A stretch of DNA of 28,981 nt from a virus, in the IMG/VR virus record IMGVR_UViG_3300009506_000296, positions 1-28,981 of that record. The stretch is one strand, 5' to 3'. The translations under genes and the position numbers were made by a program. How positions within the stretch are numbered: position 1 is the first letter of the stretch; each line of letters starts with the position of its first letter. The notes under the pieces were generated by a model. The model was not told the DNA's origin, searched no databases, and worked only from the letters and a program-made list of their open reading frames with translations. Positions 13,980 to 21,754 of the stretch are shown one piece after another.

Positions 13980-14296
13980 GTGTATTTCCTAGACAGTTTG
14001 ATTATGAATTTACTGTTTCTTTAATAACAAATAATTCATATGATTTGCAGAGATTACAAGATTCTGTACAAACAATTTTCGAAGAAAACAAAAAAATAAA
14101 TATTGTTGGACTTGATGAGTCTTTTGATTGGTTTATTAGCGATCAATTTAGTGGTCAAGGAGGTAAAAAAAATGGCGTATTTTCTGCTATTTTTAGATTT
14201 ATAGTTAAAAATGTTGTATTTTCATATAGCGACGAGACTAATGATCTTGTTGAAACAGTGAATATCAATGGTGATATGAATATCACTATCGTTTAG
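13961..14296 (+). CDS. Tail terminator, C-terminal part in the -1 frame
   Basis: This frame is open from 13961, but no ATG or GTG lies near its beginning; only ATA (13976, overlapping the TAA) or TTG at 14045 could start it, neither with a ribosome site. The translation ('SVFPRQFDYEFTVSLITNNS', 'DLQRLQDSVQTIFEENKKIN') is the central and C-terminal body of a tail-terminator domain (family text: 'r.P..yd..y.vdl.t......qL...v...F'), the ring that ends tail-tube growth. It directly continues the 'VPAIHILNFDI' segment of the preceding frame. It is therefore read as part of one gene rather than as a separate 83-aa protein. The sheath gene follows after nine bases. Confidence 0.55.
   Translation, partial: LFYSSISVFPRQFDYEFTVSLITNNSYDLQRLQDSVQTIFEENKKINIVGLDESFDWFISDQFSGQGGKKNGVFSAIFRFIVKNVVFSYSDETNDLVETVNINGDMNITIV
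13962..13971 (+). repeat. 5-bp tandem duplication TATTC-TATTC at the terminator frame break
   Basis: Two adjacent TATTC copies lie in the 19-base overlap between the two halves of the terminator gene. Removing one copy (5 bases) moves frame 0 into the downstream frame and gives 'NYSSISVFPRQF' without a stop. No canonical -1 slippery heptamer is present in the overlap. Confidence 0.6.
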
Positions 14297-14305
14297 GAGG
14301 ATTAA

Positions 14306-16588
14306 ATGACACAAAGACGTTTTGGACCTACAAGGGGCGCTGGTGTGGTCATAATTGAAAAATCTGGTCAACAGAGCATTTCGCCAGCTCCATTTGGCTG
14401 GAGTGGCTATGCTGGTTTGTTAGAAAAAGGACCTGTTGGAGAATTAATATCATGTCAAAATAAAGCATCATTTCTTAAAAAATGTGGTTCTTTTATTGAC
14501 GATTCATTACTTCCCGACAATTGTTTTAGTTATTATAAGCTGGCAAATGGTTCTGGCGGCTTGTATTTGGTTAGAGTTACTGACGGTAATGAAGTTCAAG
14601 CAGAAAAAACTATTTATGCAAGAAAAGATGGTATAATACCTGTCGCTATGGGAACAATTAAAGCTCACAATGGTGGGCGTTGGGGCGGAAAAAAACAAAA
14701 ATATGATGGCGACGTATCTGACGTCGCTGATATTGACGAAACAGAAATTGATACCGGAGTATTAACGTGGAAAACTAATGAATGGGCCGGTGGGTATGTC
14801 GAACTTGAAGGAGTAGCGAATACTCAATATCCTATTATTGGAAATACATCTGCTGGTGTGATTCAAGTTGCTTCTGATCAAACAATGGATACTGATTTGG
14901 GTGCTGGTTCTGAAACTGGATATACTTTGTTTTTGGATAATGATGAAAAAGCAGTTTCATTTGAAATTAGTGATGGTGAACAGAATCCAGATACTGAATT
15001 TTCTTTATCTGTTTATGTTGACGGAGAATTTGTAAAAAAATATTCTGATTTATCTACTGATCCTACATCAACAAAATATTGGGTTTCTATTATTAACAAC
15101 GATGATTCTAATTATGAAATTTCTGTTGTTGATTTATGGACTGGCGCTCATGTAGCGAATGTAAGACCAGCAAATTATTATGGAGTTGTTTCGAGTATTA
15201 CAGATACGGTTTTGACTGCAAGCATACACTATATGGATTTGGCTGGAGCCACAGGAAATCCGACAATTGCGCTTGGTACTATAAATGCTGAAATGGTAAG
15301 GCAAACTCTTACTATAACAATGACATCAGCAACCGAAGGTAGCGTTATTTCTTCAGAATTTGGTTCTCTAGGCACTATTACTTTCGGAACAGAATTTGAT
15401 TCTGGTCATAGGTTTATTCCTCCTTTTACAATAACGGCAGGAGTAACTCCATGTGTTGCTACAGATGTAATTGTAGTTTATTATAAACCAATGGACGATG
15501 GTGAATATGCAGGAGGTTATTTATATCCTGATAAAGTAAATAGTAAGCTCACAAAATATAGAATTGTATCTAATACATATTCGACAATTACAGTTGCAGA
15601 CGGCTCAGCAATGACGTCTATTTCAGAAGCAGACGATGAATTTATGGTTGTTTCACCAATTGAGCTTGGAGGTGGAATAGATGGTAACGCAGATATAGCA
15701 GATACTGATTACACACAACAGGCTTGGGATACCGCTTCAAGTCCGTTTAATCGTTTAAAAGGTACAAATGCCGGTCTCGTAAAATTTGCTACTCCCGGAG
15801 TGACATCAACAACTGTTGCAAAAGCTGGTGTTGCATATGCGGAAGCCAAAAATCATCAATACCGTTATGAAATTCCTTCAAATATTATAACTGAAGAAGG
15901 TGCTATTTCTCAAATTAATGATACGTATGGGAGAAATGATTTTGCAGTAGTTTCATTTCCATCATATTGTTATGTTGCCGATCCGCTTGGTAGTGGTGAA
16001 GGGAAAAGAAAGCTAGTTACTAATACAGGAATGATTCATGGTCGAGAATCAAGAATTGCTGCTGATTATGAAGGCTATCACAAAGCTGAAGCTGGGATTG
16101 ATGCGATATTGCCAGAAATTCTTTCCTTAACCACTGGGAATGTTATTTTAGATGAAGAAAGTTTGAATCCTGTAGGAATTTCAATTGTTAAAAAAATGAA
16201 AGGTAACTATATTATTTGGGGTGATAGAACATTGTATCTTGATTCTACTTGGAAGTGGAAACACCAAAGAGAAACTATGTCGTATTACGAACAAGTACTT
16301 GCTGAAAATCACGATTGGATTATTTTTCAATTAAACGATTCTGCTTTAAGAAATGATGTTAAAGCTTCTCTAACTGCATTCTTTTTGCCCGAATGGAGAA
16401 AAAAACATGCAATTGTTGGAAATTCTTTTGCAGAAGCATGTATTATTAAAATAGACGATGAAAATAACACATCGATTGATTCCGATAATGGAGATTTTAA
16501 TGCATCAATTTCTTTAAAATTTGTTGGTACTGTTGAGAGATTTAAAATTGAAATTGGTAAACAAGGAATTTTTGATTCTGCTAACTAA
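14306..16588 (+). CDS. Contractile tail sheath protein
   Basis: A 760-aa protein with a very strong site (AGGAGG) ahead of the ATG. The N-terminus 'PTRGAGVVIIEKSGQQSI' with 'APFGWSGYAGLLEKGPVGEL' is typical of phage sheath proteins, and residues about 480-760 hold the conserved core and C-terminal insertion domain: 'GTNAGLVKFATPGV', 'NPVGISIVKKMKGNYIIWGD', 'FLPEWRKKHAIVGNSFAEAC', 'SISLKFVGTVERFKIEIG'. The sheath subunits surround the tube and shorten on infection. Residues about 141-430 are large surface inserts. The first (about 141-205: 'IDTGVLTWKTNEWAGGYVEL') resembles the beta domain inserted in the glycosidase-like protein. Family sheaths are usually 390-660 aa, so this is a large one. 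The tail tube gene follows after one small gene. Confidence 0.9.
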   Translation: MTQRRFGPTRGAGVVIIEKSGQQSISPAPFGWSGYAGLLEKGPVGELISCQNKASFLKKCGSFIDDSLLPDNCFSYYKLANGSGGLYLVRVTDGNEVQAEKTIYARKDGIIPVAMGTIKAHNGGRWGGKKQKYDGDVSDVADIDETEIDTGVLTWKTNEWAGGYVELEGVANTQYPIIGNTSAGVIQVASDQTMDTDLGAGSETGYTLFLDNDEKAVSFEISDGEQNPDTEFSLSVYVDGEFVKKYSDLSTDPTSTKYWVSIINNDDSNYEISVVDLWTGAHVANVRPANYYGVVSSITDTVLTASIHYMDLAGATGNPTIALGTINAEMVRQTLTITMTSATEGSVISSEFGSLGTITFGTEFDSGHRFIPPFTITAGVTPCVATDVIVVYYKPMDDGEYAGGYLYPDKVNSKLTKYRIVSNTYSTITVADGSAMTSISEADDEFMVVSPIELGGGIDGNADIADTDYTQQAWDTASSPFNRLKGTNAGLVKFATPGVTSTTVAKAGVAYAEAKNHQYRYEIPSNIITEEGAISQINDTYGRNDFAVVSFPSYCYVADPLGSGEGKRKLVTNTGMIHGRESRIAADYEGYHKAEAGIDAILPEILSLTTGNVILDEESLNPVGISIVKKMKGNYIIWGDRTLYLDSTWKWKHQRETMSYYEQVLAENHDWIIFQLNDSALRNDVKASLTAFFLPEWRKKHAIVGNSFAEACIIKIDDENNTSIDSDNGDFNASISLKFVGTVERFKIEIGKQGIFDSAN

Positions 16589-16606
16589 GCAGTAAGGAGT
16601 AATAAA

Positions 16607-16828
16607 ATGACTATAACTATTAAAAAACATATTGGTGACGCTGGTGCAGGTATGGATCAGTCGCACGGAAGTGCAACATTATATGATGCTGTTAAAGCAA
16701 TAGCAACTCAAGTTGCAGCTTTAACTACTGCTTTTAATCAATTGCTTACGGATTATAATGCAGAAACTGATGCCGATCATGATACTTCGGGCGCCTCATC
16801 TGTTGATACAGAATTCACTATTGAATAA
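16607..16828 (+). CDS. Small conserved phage protein between sheath and tube
   Basis: A 73-aa protein with a strong AAGGAG site nine bases before the ATG. The text 'IGDAGAGMDQSHGSATLYDA' followed by a helix 'AVKAIATQVAALTTAFNQLL' and an acidic C-terminus matches a family of short, unnamed phage proteins near structural genes ('AGMDQSHG..sLyDalk.ia'). Alanine- and threonine-rich heptads suggest a small helical bundle or trimer. It has a good site and intact frame between two highly expressed genes, so it may be made in high amounts and could be a virion component or assembly aid. Function unknown. Confidence 0.6.
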   Translation: MTITIKKHIGDAGAGMDQSHGSATLYDAVKAIATQVAALTTAFNQLLTDYNAETDADHDTSGASSVDTEFTIE

Positions 16829-16840
16829 GGAGAAATAAAA

Positions 16841-17281
16841 ATGTTAAAAGGTTTATTTTTGCCCGATCATGCTGCTAAAAACAAATATACACTTAGTGTT
16901 GACGGGATGGTCGATTTAACTGTAACTATGCATGGTAATATTGAAGAAGAATTGAAAGTTGTTGATTTGCCAGATAATACAAAAGCAAGCGGAGGCGATA
17001 GTAATCCAGTTGAATTTACTTTTTCAATTCCATTACATCACAAAGTAGAAGTATTAGCACTTGAGGAATGGTGGCTTGAATGTAAAAATTCCGCTCCTAC
17101 ATACAAACGACCTGGTACTTTAACATATAAAACAGCGTCAGAAGAAACGGTTATCAGTTATTTTTTAGATGGAATGTTTTTGACGAAAAGAAATATGCCT
17201 GATTCTGAAATGGCTAATGATGGTGAAGCTCAAATGCTGGAATGGACTGTTTCGGCTGATAGTGTTGAACCACTTCCATAA
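16841..17281 (+). CDS. Tail tube protein
   Basis: A 146-aa protein with AAGGAG ahead of its ATG. It shows the myovirus tube pattern: 'KYTLSVDGMVDLTVTMHGNI' near the start, then 'NPVEFTFSIPLHHKVEVLAL' with 'EEWWLECKN', 'KRPGTLTYKTASEETVISYF', 'LDGMFLTKRNMPDSEMANDG' and the final 'MLEWTVSADSVEPL'. Subunits stack as hexameric rings to make the inner tube. Length (about 140-170 aa) and position after the sheath agree. A 61-base gap follows before the next ribosome site; it has a weak 5-bp hairpin (ATCTG/CAGAT) but no T-run. Confidence 0.85.
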   Translation: MLKGLFLPDHAAKNKYTLSVDGMVDLTVTMHGNIEEELKVVDLPDNTKASGGDSNPVEFTFSIPLHHKVEVLALEEWWLECKNSAPTYKRPGTLTYKTASEETVISYFLDGMFLTKRNMPDSEMANDGEAQMLEWTVSADSVEPLP

Positions 17282-17342
17282 ACAATTTAAATCTGTATAG
17301 CAGATCTAACATGAGCCTTTAGGTTAAATGGAGATAGCTAAA

Positions 17343-17411
17343 ATGTCAAAAAAAATAGAAATTTTAAAAAACATGAATGAATTACCATTAGGAATAATTA
17401 GGAATACTTGA
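17343..17411 (+). CDS. Tail assembly chaperone, N-terminal fragment (22 codons, cut by a 10-bp duplication)
   Basis: ATG 17343 has GGAG nine bases ahead and opens 'MSKKIEILKNMNELPLGIIR', stopping at TGA 17409-17411. 'LPLG' followed by a tyrosine- or leucine-rich stretch is the usual start of the chaperone family encoded downstream. The frame is lost because ATTAGGAATA is present twice in tandem (17387-17406). With one copy the protein reads 'ELPLGILDGNSYNKTF' and runs straight into the 17398-18165 frame. So this is the real start of the chaperone gene rather than a separate peptide. Confidence 0.6.
   Translation: MSKKIEILKNMNELPLGIIRNT
17387..17406 (+). repeat. 10-bp perfect tandem duplication (ATTAGGAATA x2) breaking the chaperone gene
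   Basis: Copies at 17387-17396 and 17397-17406 are identical and adjacent. Ten bases shift the frame by +1. Deleting one copy joins the ATG with Shine-Dalgarno at 17343 to the long frame ending at 18165. The codons TTA, GGA and ATA occur at matching places in both copies. Confidence 0.75.
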
Positions 17412-18165
17412 TGGAAATTCCTATAATAAAACATTTTCAATTAAACGTTGGACATTGAAACAAGAGCGCGAAATCGGTTTGTTAGCTGAGAAAAATAAAA
17501 ATGCTTCGACGGGTCGATTTATCGCAATGTTAATTGGGACAATGTTTACAAAAATTGGTCAGTGGGATTTTGAAAAATTAACATCAGAAGAAAAAATACT
17601 TAAAATAATGAGCATGTATTCTGGCGATGTTATGTTCCTGTATTGTTATTTAAGATTCAAATCTTTAGGACCTGAAATAAATATTAAACTGACATGTCCT
17701 ACTAGCGAAAGAGTTTGCGGTAAAAATTTTACTTTTGTTGGTGATGTTGGAAGTATAGATAATATTTGTTTTGATTCATTTAATGAGTCTGTTTGGGAAT
17801 ATAATTTGAAAGAACCATTCGAAATTAGAAAAAAACTTGTAAAAAAATTTAAAATGGGTCCTTCTAAATGGAATACTTACGAAACTATTACGTCCAAAGA
17901 TGTAAAGGGGTTTGGTGATATTAAAGCTAAAATTTTTGTATCAAGTATTATCGGTTTGAACAATGAAAAAGATTTTGTAAATCTCGTTGATCATGAACTT
18001 GATGAGATGGGAAAAGCAGATGTAGAGTTGTTATCAAACGAAATAGACAAAAACAGATTAGGACCCGATCTTTCAATTGAAACTAAATGTGATAATTGTG
18101 GAACTAAATTTACAAGAACTATTCCGTGGGAATATTCTAATTTTTTCGGAATTTCTTCCCAATAA
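17398..18165 (+). CDS. Tail assembly chaperone / T4 gp26-like baseplate protein, main part
   Basis: The frame is open from 17398; the only late start candidate is TTG 17455, without a ribosome site, while family text begins upstream ('LGILDGNSYNKTFSIKRWTL'). So it is best read as the continuation of 17343. The body ('KQEREIGLLAEKNKNASTGR', 'GDVMFLYCYLRFKSLGPEI') follows the pattern of the pre-tape-measure chaperone in contractile phages ('R.....E.ll......' then 'GDRD.L...LR'). Two cysteine pairs, 'LTCPTSERVCGKNF' and 'CDNCGTKF', likely bind zinc. The C-terminus 'WEYSNFFGISSQ' passes over a T TTT TTC slippery site where part of the ribosomes should move to the -1 frame (18141-18338). Chaperones of this type coat the tape measure before the tube forms. 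Role is well supported by position; the broken start is the oddity. Confidence 0.68.
   Translation, partial: LGILDGNSYNKTFSIKRWTLKQEREIGLLAEKNKNASTGRFIAMLIGTMFTKIGQWDFEKLTSEEKILKIMSMYSGDVMFLYCYLRFKSLGPEINIKLTCPTSERVCGKNFTFVGDVGSIDNICFDSFNESVWEYNLKEPFEIRKKLVKKFKMGPSKWNTYETITSKDVKGFGDIKAKIFVSSIIGLNNEKDFVNLVDHELDEMGKADVELLSNEIDKNRLGPDLSIETKCDNCGTKFTRTIPWEYSNFFGISSQ
18141..18147 (+). promoter_or_regulatory. Programmed -1 frameshift site T TTT TTC
   Basis: The heptamer T TTT TTC is in the X XXY YYZ phase relative to the upstream frame (AAT TTT TTC GGA). The -1 frame has a stop at 18138-18140 and is open from 18141 to 18335. Frameshifting here gives '...SNFFRNFFPISKLDDLWE'. A -1 shift in the gene pair just before the tape measure is a conserved feature of tailed phages. 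Confidence 0.72.
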
Positions 18166-18338
18166 GTAAACTCGATGACTTATGGGAACAAGTTTTTAGT
18201 TTAACTTATTGTATGAAAGGAATTACTTATTCTGATATAATGGATATGGAAGTTGTCGAAAGAGAGTGGTATTTGAAAAGATTGAATAAACAATTAAAAG
18301 ACGAACATGAAGCTTTAAAACGTAAAGGTAAAAAATAA
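18141..18338 (+). CDS. Tail assembly chaperone, -1 frameshift extension (lambda G-T type arrangement)
   Basis: This frame has no start codon with a ribosome site; it is read by -1 frameshift from the preceding gene. The translation from 18147 is 'RNFFPISKLDDLWEQVFSLT', then 'CMKGITYSDIMDMEVVEREW', then a basic helix ending 'HEALKRKGKK'. Phrases of the form 'LawhyG....ei..mp..er.wYl..L' are normal for this second part in other myoviruses. By analogy with lambda gpGT and the P2 E+E' pair, the longer product should bind tape measure and tube protein during tail assembly. The stop lies immediately before the tape-measure ATG. Internal ATGs exist but lack ribosome sites. Confidence 0.7.
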   Translation, partial: FFRNFFPISKLDDLWEQVFSLTYCMKGITYSDIMDMEVVEREWYLKRLNKQLKDEHEALKRKGKK

Positions 18339-20984
18339 ATGGCTTTTGAAAAAATAGGATTAGGTTCAATATTTTCAACAGATGCTACTCAGATGATAGG
18401 TTCTGTCAATAGAGCCCACGATTCTTATGAACGTTTTGTTAAATTAACAAATACAGTTCCGGGCTCTATGGACAGAATTGCAAGATCATCATCGTCTCTA
18501 ACTGCTAAAATGTCGGCAATGGCTTCTGGTGTCGCTTCAGGAGTGTCAAAAATATCATCTGGTGTTGGTAGTCTTGGAGTTGGTTTATCTCCTTTGTCCC
18601 TTGCTGTTGGTGCTGGTTTTAAACAAGCGGTTGATTATGAAAAACAAATGTCGGCTGTTGGTGCTGTTTCGAGGGCAACTGGGGGAGAAATGACTATGCT
18701 CGGAAATGAAGCTAAAAAAATGGGCATAGTATCCGTGTTCTCCGCCACACAGGCAGGGGAAGGTATGGAATATTTAGCTAGAGCAGGGGCTAGACCAACA
18801 GAGATTGTAGCGTCTCTTGGAGGCGTTATGAATGCTGCTGCTGCTGATGGAATTGAACTTGGTCAAAGTGCCGATATTGTTGCTCGTATTGTAAAGGGAA
18901 TGGGTAAAGAATGGAATGATGCTGGACATATCGCTGATGTTTTAGCCTTAGCAAGTGCGAGTTCAAATACAAATATACTTGGATTAGGAGAATCGTTTGT
19001 TTATGGCGCTTCTGCCGCAAAAACTCTTAATTTGTCACTTGAAGAAACAACATCGTTATTTTCAAAAGCAGCAGATGCAGGTTTAAAAAATACATTGGCT
19101 GGAACGTCGTTTACAAATATGATGAGCAAATTAGCTAAACCATCTGAAAAAGCACAAAAAATACTTAAAAAATTCAATATTAAACTTGTAGAAAGTGATG
19201 GTAGCTTAAGAAAGGTTGCTAATATAGTTGAAGACTTTAAAAATAAAGTATCCGGTATTAAATCGGTTATGGAGAAACAAGCCATTATCCAGGAAGTTTT
19301 TGGTCAAAGAGGTGCAAAGGCTTATAATGCGTTATCTGTAGCAGGTTCTAAAAGTATTTTACAGCTTGAAGAAGAATTAAAAAATTCTTCGAAAGATGGA
19401 GGTTCTGCTCTAGAAATGGCAAAAAGAAGATTAGATAATTTTGCCGGTTCTATTACTTTGCTTAAAAGTTCTCTTGAAGGTTTTTCAATTGGTTTTTTCG
19501 AACCATTATTAAAACCGTTTGCTGCATCAATAAGACAATTTACGGAAGGATTTAATAATGTCTTATTAATGCTAAATGATATAAATGATGCAACTACAGA
19601 CGGAAAAACAGATTTTACAAAATTAACCGGTGTAATGGGCAAATATGGTAAGGATGCTGTTAATATTGCTTGGGGACTTAGAGATGCAATTGATACAATA
19701 AGACATGCATGGGAATGGTTTACTGAAAAAATACAACAAGGTGCAAAATGGTTTAAGGATACTGTTGGAGGTTCTACTTCTTTAAGACAAATAACAAAAA
19801 TGGCATCATTGTTCTTGATTGCAGCCGCTGCTATAACTCCACTAATACTTGGTTTGGTAGGAGTAAAATTTATAATTGGCGGTTTAATTTCTATAGTTTC
19901 GGGCTTGGGAACTATATTGGCCGCTACTTTTTGGCCAATAGTTGTTGTTTCAGGAGCAGTATTACTTGCTTGGCAATTATTAAGGCGTGAAAACGAAACA
20001 TTTTTACAGACAGCATCAAGAGTTTGGTCAGAATTCAAAGTTTGGGCATTGGATGTATATCAAAATGTTTTGCAACCAATGTGGAGAGGAATAAAAGATA
20101 CGTTTATTCCTATAATCGATGAATTTGGTAAAGTATGGGCCGATATAGTTACAAACATAAAAATTGTTTTTGCAGATCTTTATACTTTTTTATTTGGTGA
20201 AATGGATAAAACAAAAGTAGACTGGAGAGAAGTTGGTAGAATAATTGGTTCAGTAATTGGAGCAATAGCAGAAACTATTTTAATTTTTGTAAAATACGCA
20301 ATCCCATTGATTGCTTCAATCGCTATTACAATTTATAAAGTAGTTAGTTTTGTTTGGAAAATTATAAGTGGAATAATAACTCAAATAGCAGAAGGTTTTG
20401 CAAAACTCGCAATAGCATTTGAAGATATTTTTGCTGGTGATATGGTAAGAGGTTTAGTAAAATTGGGCACTGCAATATTAGATTTTGTTTTGAAACCTTT
20501 GAGATTGATAATAGAAGCGGCATTAGCACTTGGCGACGCATTAAATATAGACGTACCTGATGCCGTTAGGACATTCGCAAAAGAAGGTTTGACAGGCAAT
20601 ATATTTAATATTCCGGCAAATGAAAAAACTTATAAAACAAGAGAAGAAATGTTAGGATCAATCGGAATTGTAGAACCTAAAAAACTTGTAGAACCAGAAG
20701 ATGTTAGCAAAAGAAATGCCGAATTAGCAAAATTAGCAACTGATTCAGCAAATATAGCTACAAAAAAAGAAGCTATTAAGAAAGAAGAAATAAAAGTTGA
20801 AAATGTAATAGAGGACAAAAGACAACTTAATATCGATAATAACGTTTCTGTTGATGGTGAATCTTTAAATATAATGAGTTCTAGAAAACAATTAGAAATA
20901 CAAGAACGATCTGGTTTTAAAGCTACTCCTTGGCAAAGAAGATCGTTGCTGGAGCACGGTTCGTCTCCAATGAATAGGGGTTGA
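18339..20984 (+). CDS. Tape measure protein
   Basis: An 881-aa protein directly after the chaperone extension (TAA then ATG). Residues about 80-340 are the TP901-type tape-measure core: 'AVDYEKQMSAVGAVSRATGG', 'MEYLARAGARPTEIV', 'TLNLSLEETTSLFSKAADAG', 'AIIQEVFGQRGAKAYNAL'. Hydrophobic stretches at about 490-545 ('LFLIAAAAITPLILGLVGVK' onward) and about 633-690 ('IFVKYAIPLIASIAITIYKV') are suited to crossing the host membrane during DNA entry. The C-terminus ends with 'RSGFKATPWQRRSLLEHG', also a family habit. It sets tail length by its own length; 881 aa would give a tail in the medium range. No lysozyme or peptidase domain is seen. Confidence 0.88.
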   Translation: MAFEKIGLGSIFSTDATQMIGSVNRAHDSYERFVKLTNTVPGSMDRIARSSSSLTAKMSAMASGVASGVSKISSGVGSLGVGLSPLSLAVGAGFKQAVDYEKQMSAVGAVSRATGGEMTMLGNEAKKMGIVSVFSATQAGEGMEYLARAGARPTEIVASLGGVMNAAAADGIELGQSADIVARIVKGMGKEWNDAGHIADVLALASASSNTNILGLGESFVYGASAAKTLNLSLEETTSLFSKAADAGLKNTLAGTSFTNMMSKLAKPSEKAQKILKKFNIKLVESDGSLRKVANIVEDFKNKVSGIKSVMEKQAIIQEVFGQRGAKAYNALSVAGSKSILQLEEELKNSSKDGGSALEMAKRRLDNFAGSITLLKSSLEGFSIGFFEPLLKPFAASIRQFTEGFNNVLLMLNDINDATTDGKTDFTKLTGVMGKYGKDAVNIAWGLRDAIDTIRHAWEWFTEKIQQGAKWFKDTVGGSTSLRQITKMASLFLIAAAAITPLILGLVGVKFIIGGLISIVSGLGTILAATFWPIVVVSGAVLLAWQLLRRENETFLQTASRVWSEFKVWALDVYQNVLQPMWRGIKDTFIPIIDEFGKVWADIVTNIKIVFADLYTFLFGEMDKTKVDWREVGRIIGSVIGAIAETILIFVKYAIPLIASIAITIYKVVSFVWKIISGIITQIAEGFAKLAIAFEDIFAGDMVRGLVKLGTAILDFVLKPLRLIIEAALALGDALNIDVPDAVRTFAKEGLTGNIFNIPANEKTYKTREEMLGSIGIVEPKKLVEPEDVSKRNAELAKLATDSANIATKKEAIKKEEIKVENVIEDKRQLNIDNNVSVDGESLNIMSSRKQLEIQERSGFKATPWQRRSLLEHGSSPMNRG

Positions 20985-20986
20985 TT

Positions 20987-21754
20987 ATGGGTCTTATTGA
21001 CGCAATATTTGGAAGAAGAACATTTTTCTTAAGGAATAAAGATACGGGACAAGAATTACAAGGTCAATTTCCAGCTGAAAATGTAACCGAAAATAAATCG
21101 GTAAATTATTCTGAAACGGCTGCATTAAATATGCAAACACCAATAAGCCAATTTATAAATGGCGACTTGGATACTATTAGCTTTCAAGCAACATTTTTTA
21201 ATAGGGATATTGTTTTTGGCCAAGCAAATGACGATATTGAATTACTTAATAGTTGGGTTGAAAGAGATAATTCTCTTACAAGACCTCCTATTTTATCTTT
21301 TTCGATTGGTGATGGTCATTTATCCATGGGTTCCTGTACGTTAAGAAGATTATCTAAACGTTTTATGATGCCGTATAAAACTGGTAAAATGACGGGTGTT
21401 GTTTGCGAAATAACTTTAGCAAAATATAAGGGTTATAGTCTTGAGTCTGAAAACCCTGGTGAAACGCGGTATCATATAGCTAAAATAAGAGATTATTATG
21501 AAATTTTAACTTATAGAGAATATGGTTCTGCGGAATTGGGTGATATTATTCGTCAACGCCATCCTGATAAATTAAATATTCAAGTTGCTGATGTAATAAA
21601 ATTGCCATCTGTAGAAGCAATAAGAACAGAAGTTATAACACAAAAAAGTAATATTTTTAAAACAGCTTATGGCAAAAAAGAAACAGAACAAAGAACTCTA
21701 AGATTATATATGTTGGAACAAAGAAACAGAAATTATACGAGTCACATAATATGA
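20987..21754 (+). CDS. Baseplate hub / tube initiator protein with C-terminal LysM-like domain (gp53 / gpU-gpX-like)
   Basis: A 255-aa protein. TTG 20981 is in frame, but ATG 20987 is six bases after AGGGG and is preferred. Residues 1-160 follow the tube-like layout of contractile-system adaptor proteins: 'NYSETAALNMQTPISQFING' and 'LTRPPILSFSIGDGHLSMGS', the 'PP...f.wG' phrase. Residues about 168-225 ('YYEILTYREYGSAELGDIIR', 'ADVIKLPSVEAI') are a LysM/gpX-type domain, expected to hold the protein to the hub. Gene order (tape measure, this protein, gpD, gpV) is the standard one. The stop overlaps the next start (ATGA). Confidence 0.75.
   Translation: MGLIDAIFGRRTFFLRNKDTGQELQGQFPAENVTENKSVNYSETAALNMQTPISQFINGDLDTISFQATFFNRDIVFGQANDDIELLNSWVERDNSLTRPPILSFSIGDGHLSMGSCTLRRLSKRFMMPYKTGKMTGVVCEITLAKYKGYSLESENPGETRYHIAKIRDYYEILTYREYGSAELGDIIRQRHPDKLNIQVADVIKLPSVEAIRTEVITQKSNIFKTAYGKKETEQRTLRLYMLEQRNRNYTSHII

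Noticed and set aside
17282-17342. Terminator between tail tube and chaperone genes
   Set aside because: The only stem is five base pairs (ATCTG/CAGAT) and no T-run follows.
18231-18338. Separate small gene from an internal ATG in the chaperone extension
   Set aside because: No ribosome site fits and the family-typical text begins well upstream, so a frameshift product is more likely.
19322-20038. Long minus-strand open frame (238 aa) opposite the tape measure gene
   Set aside because: It lies entirely within a well-supported gene, has no ribosome site, and its composition mirrors the tape measure codons.
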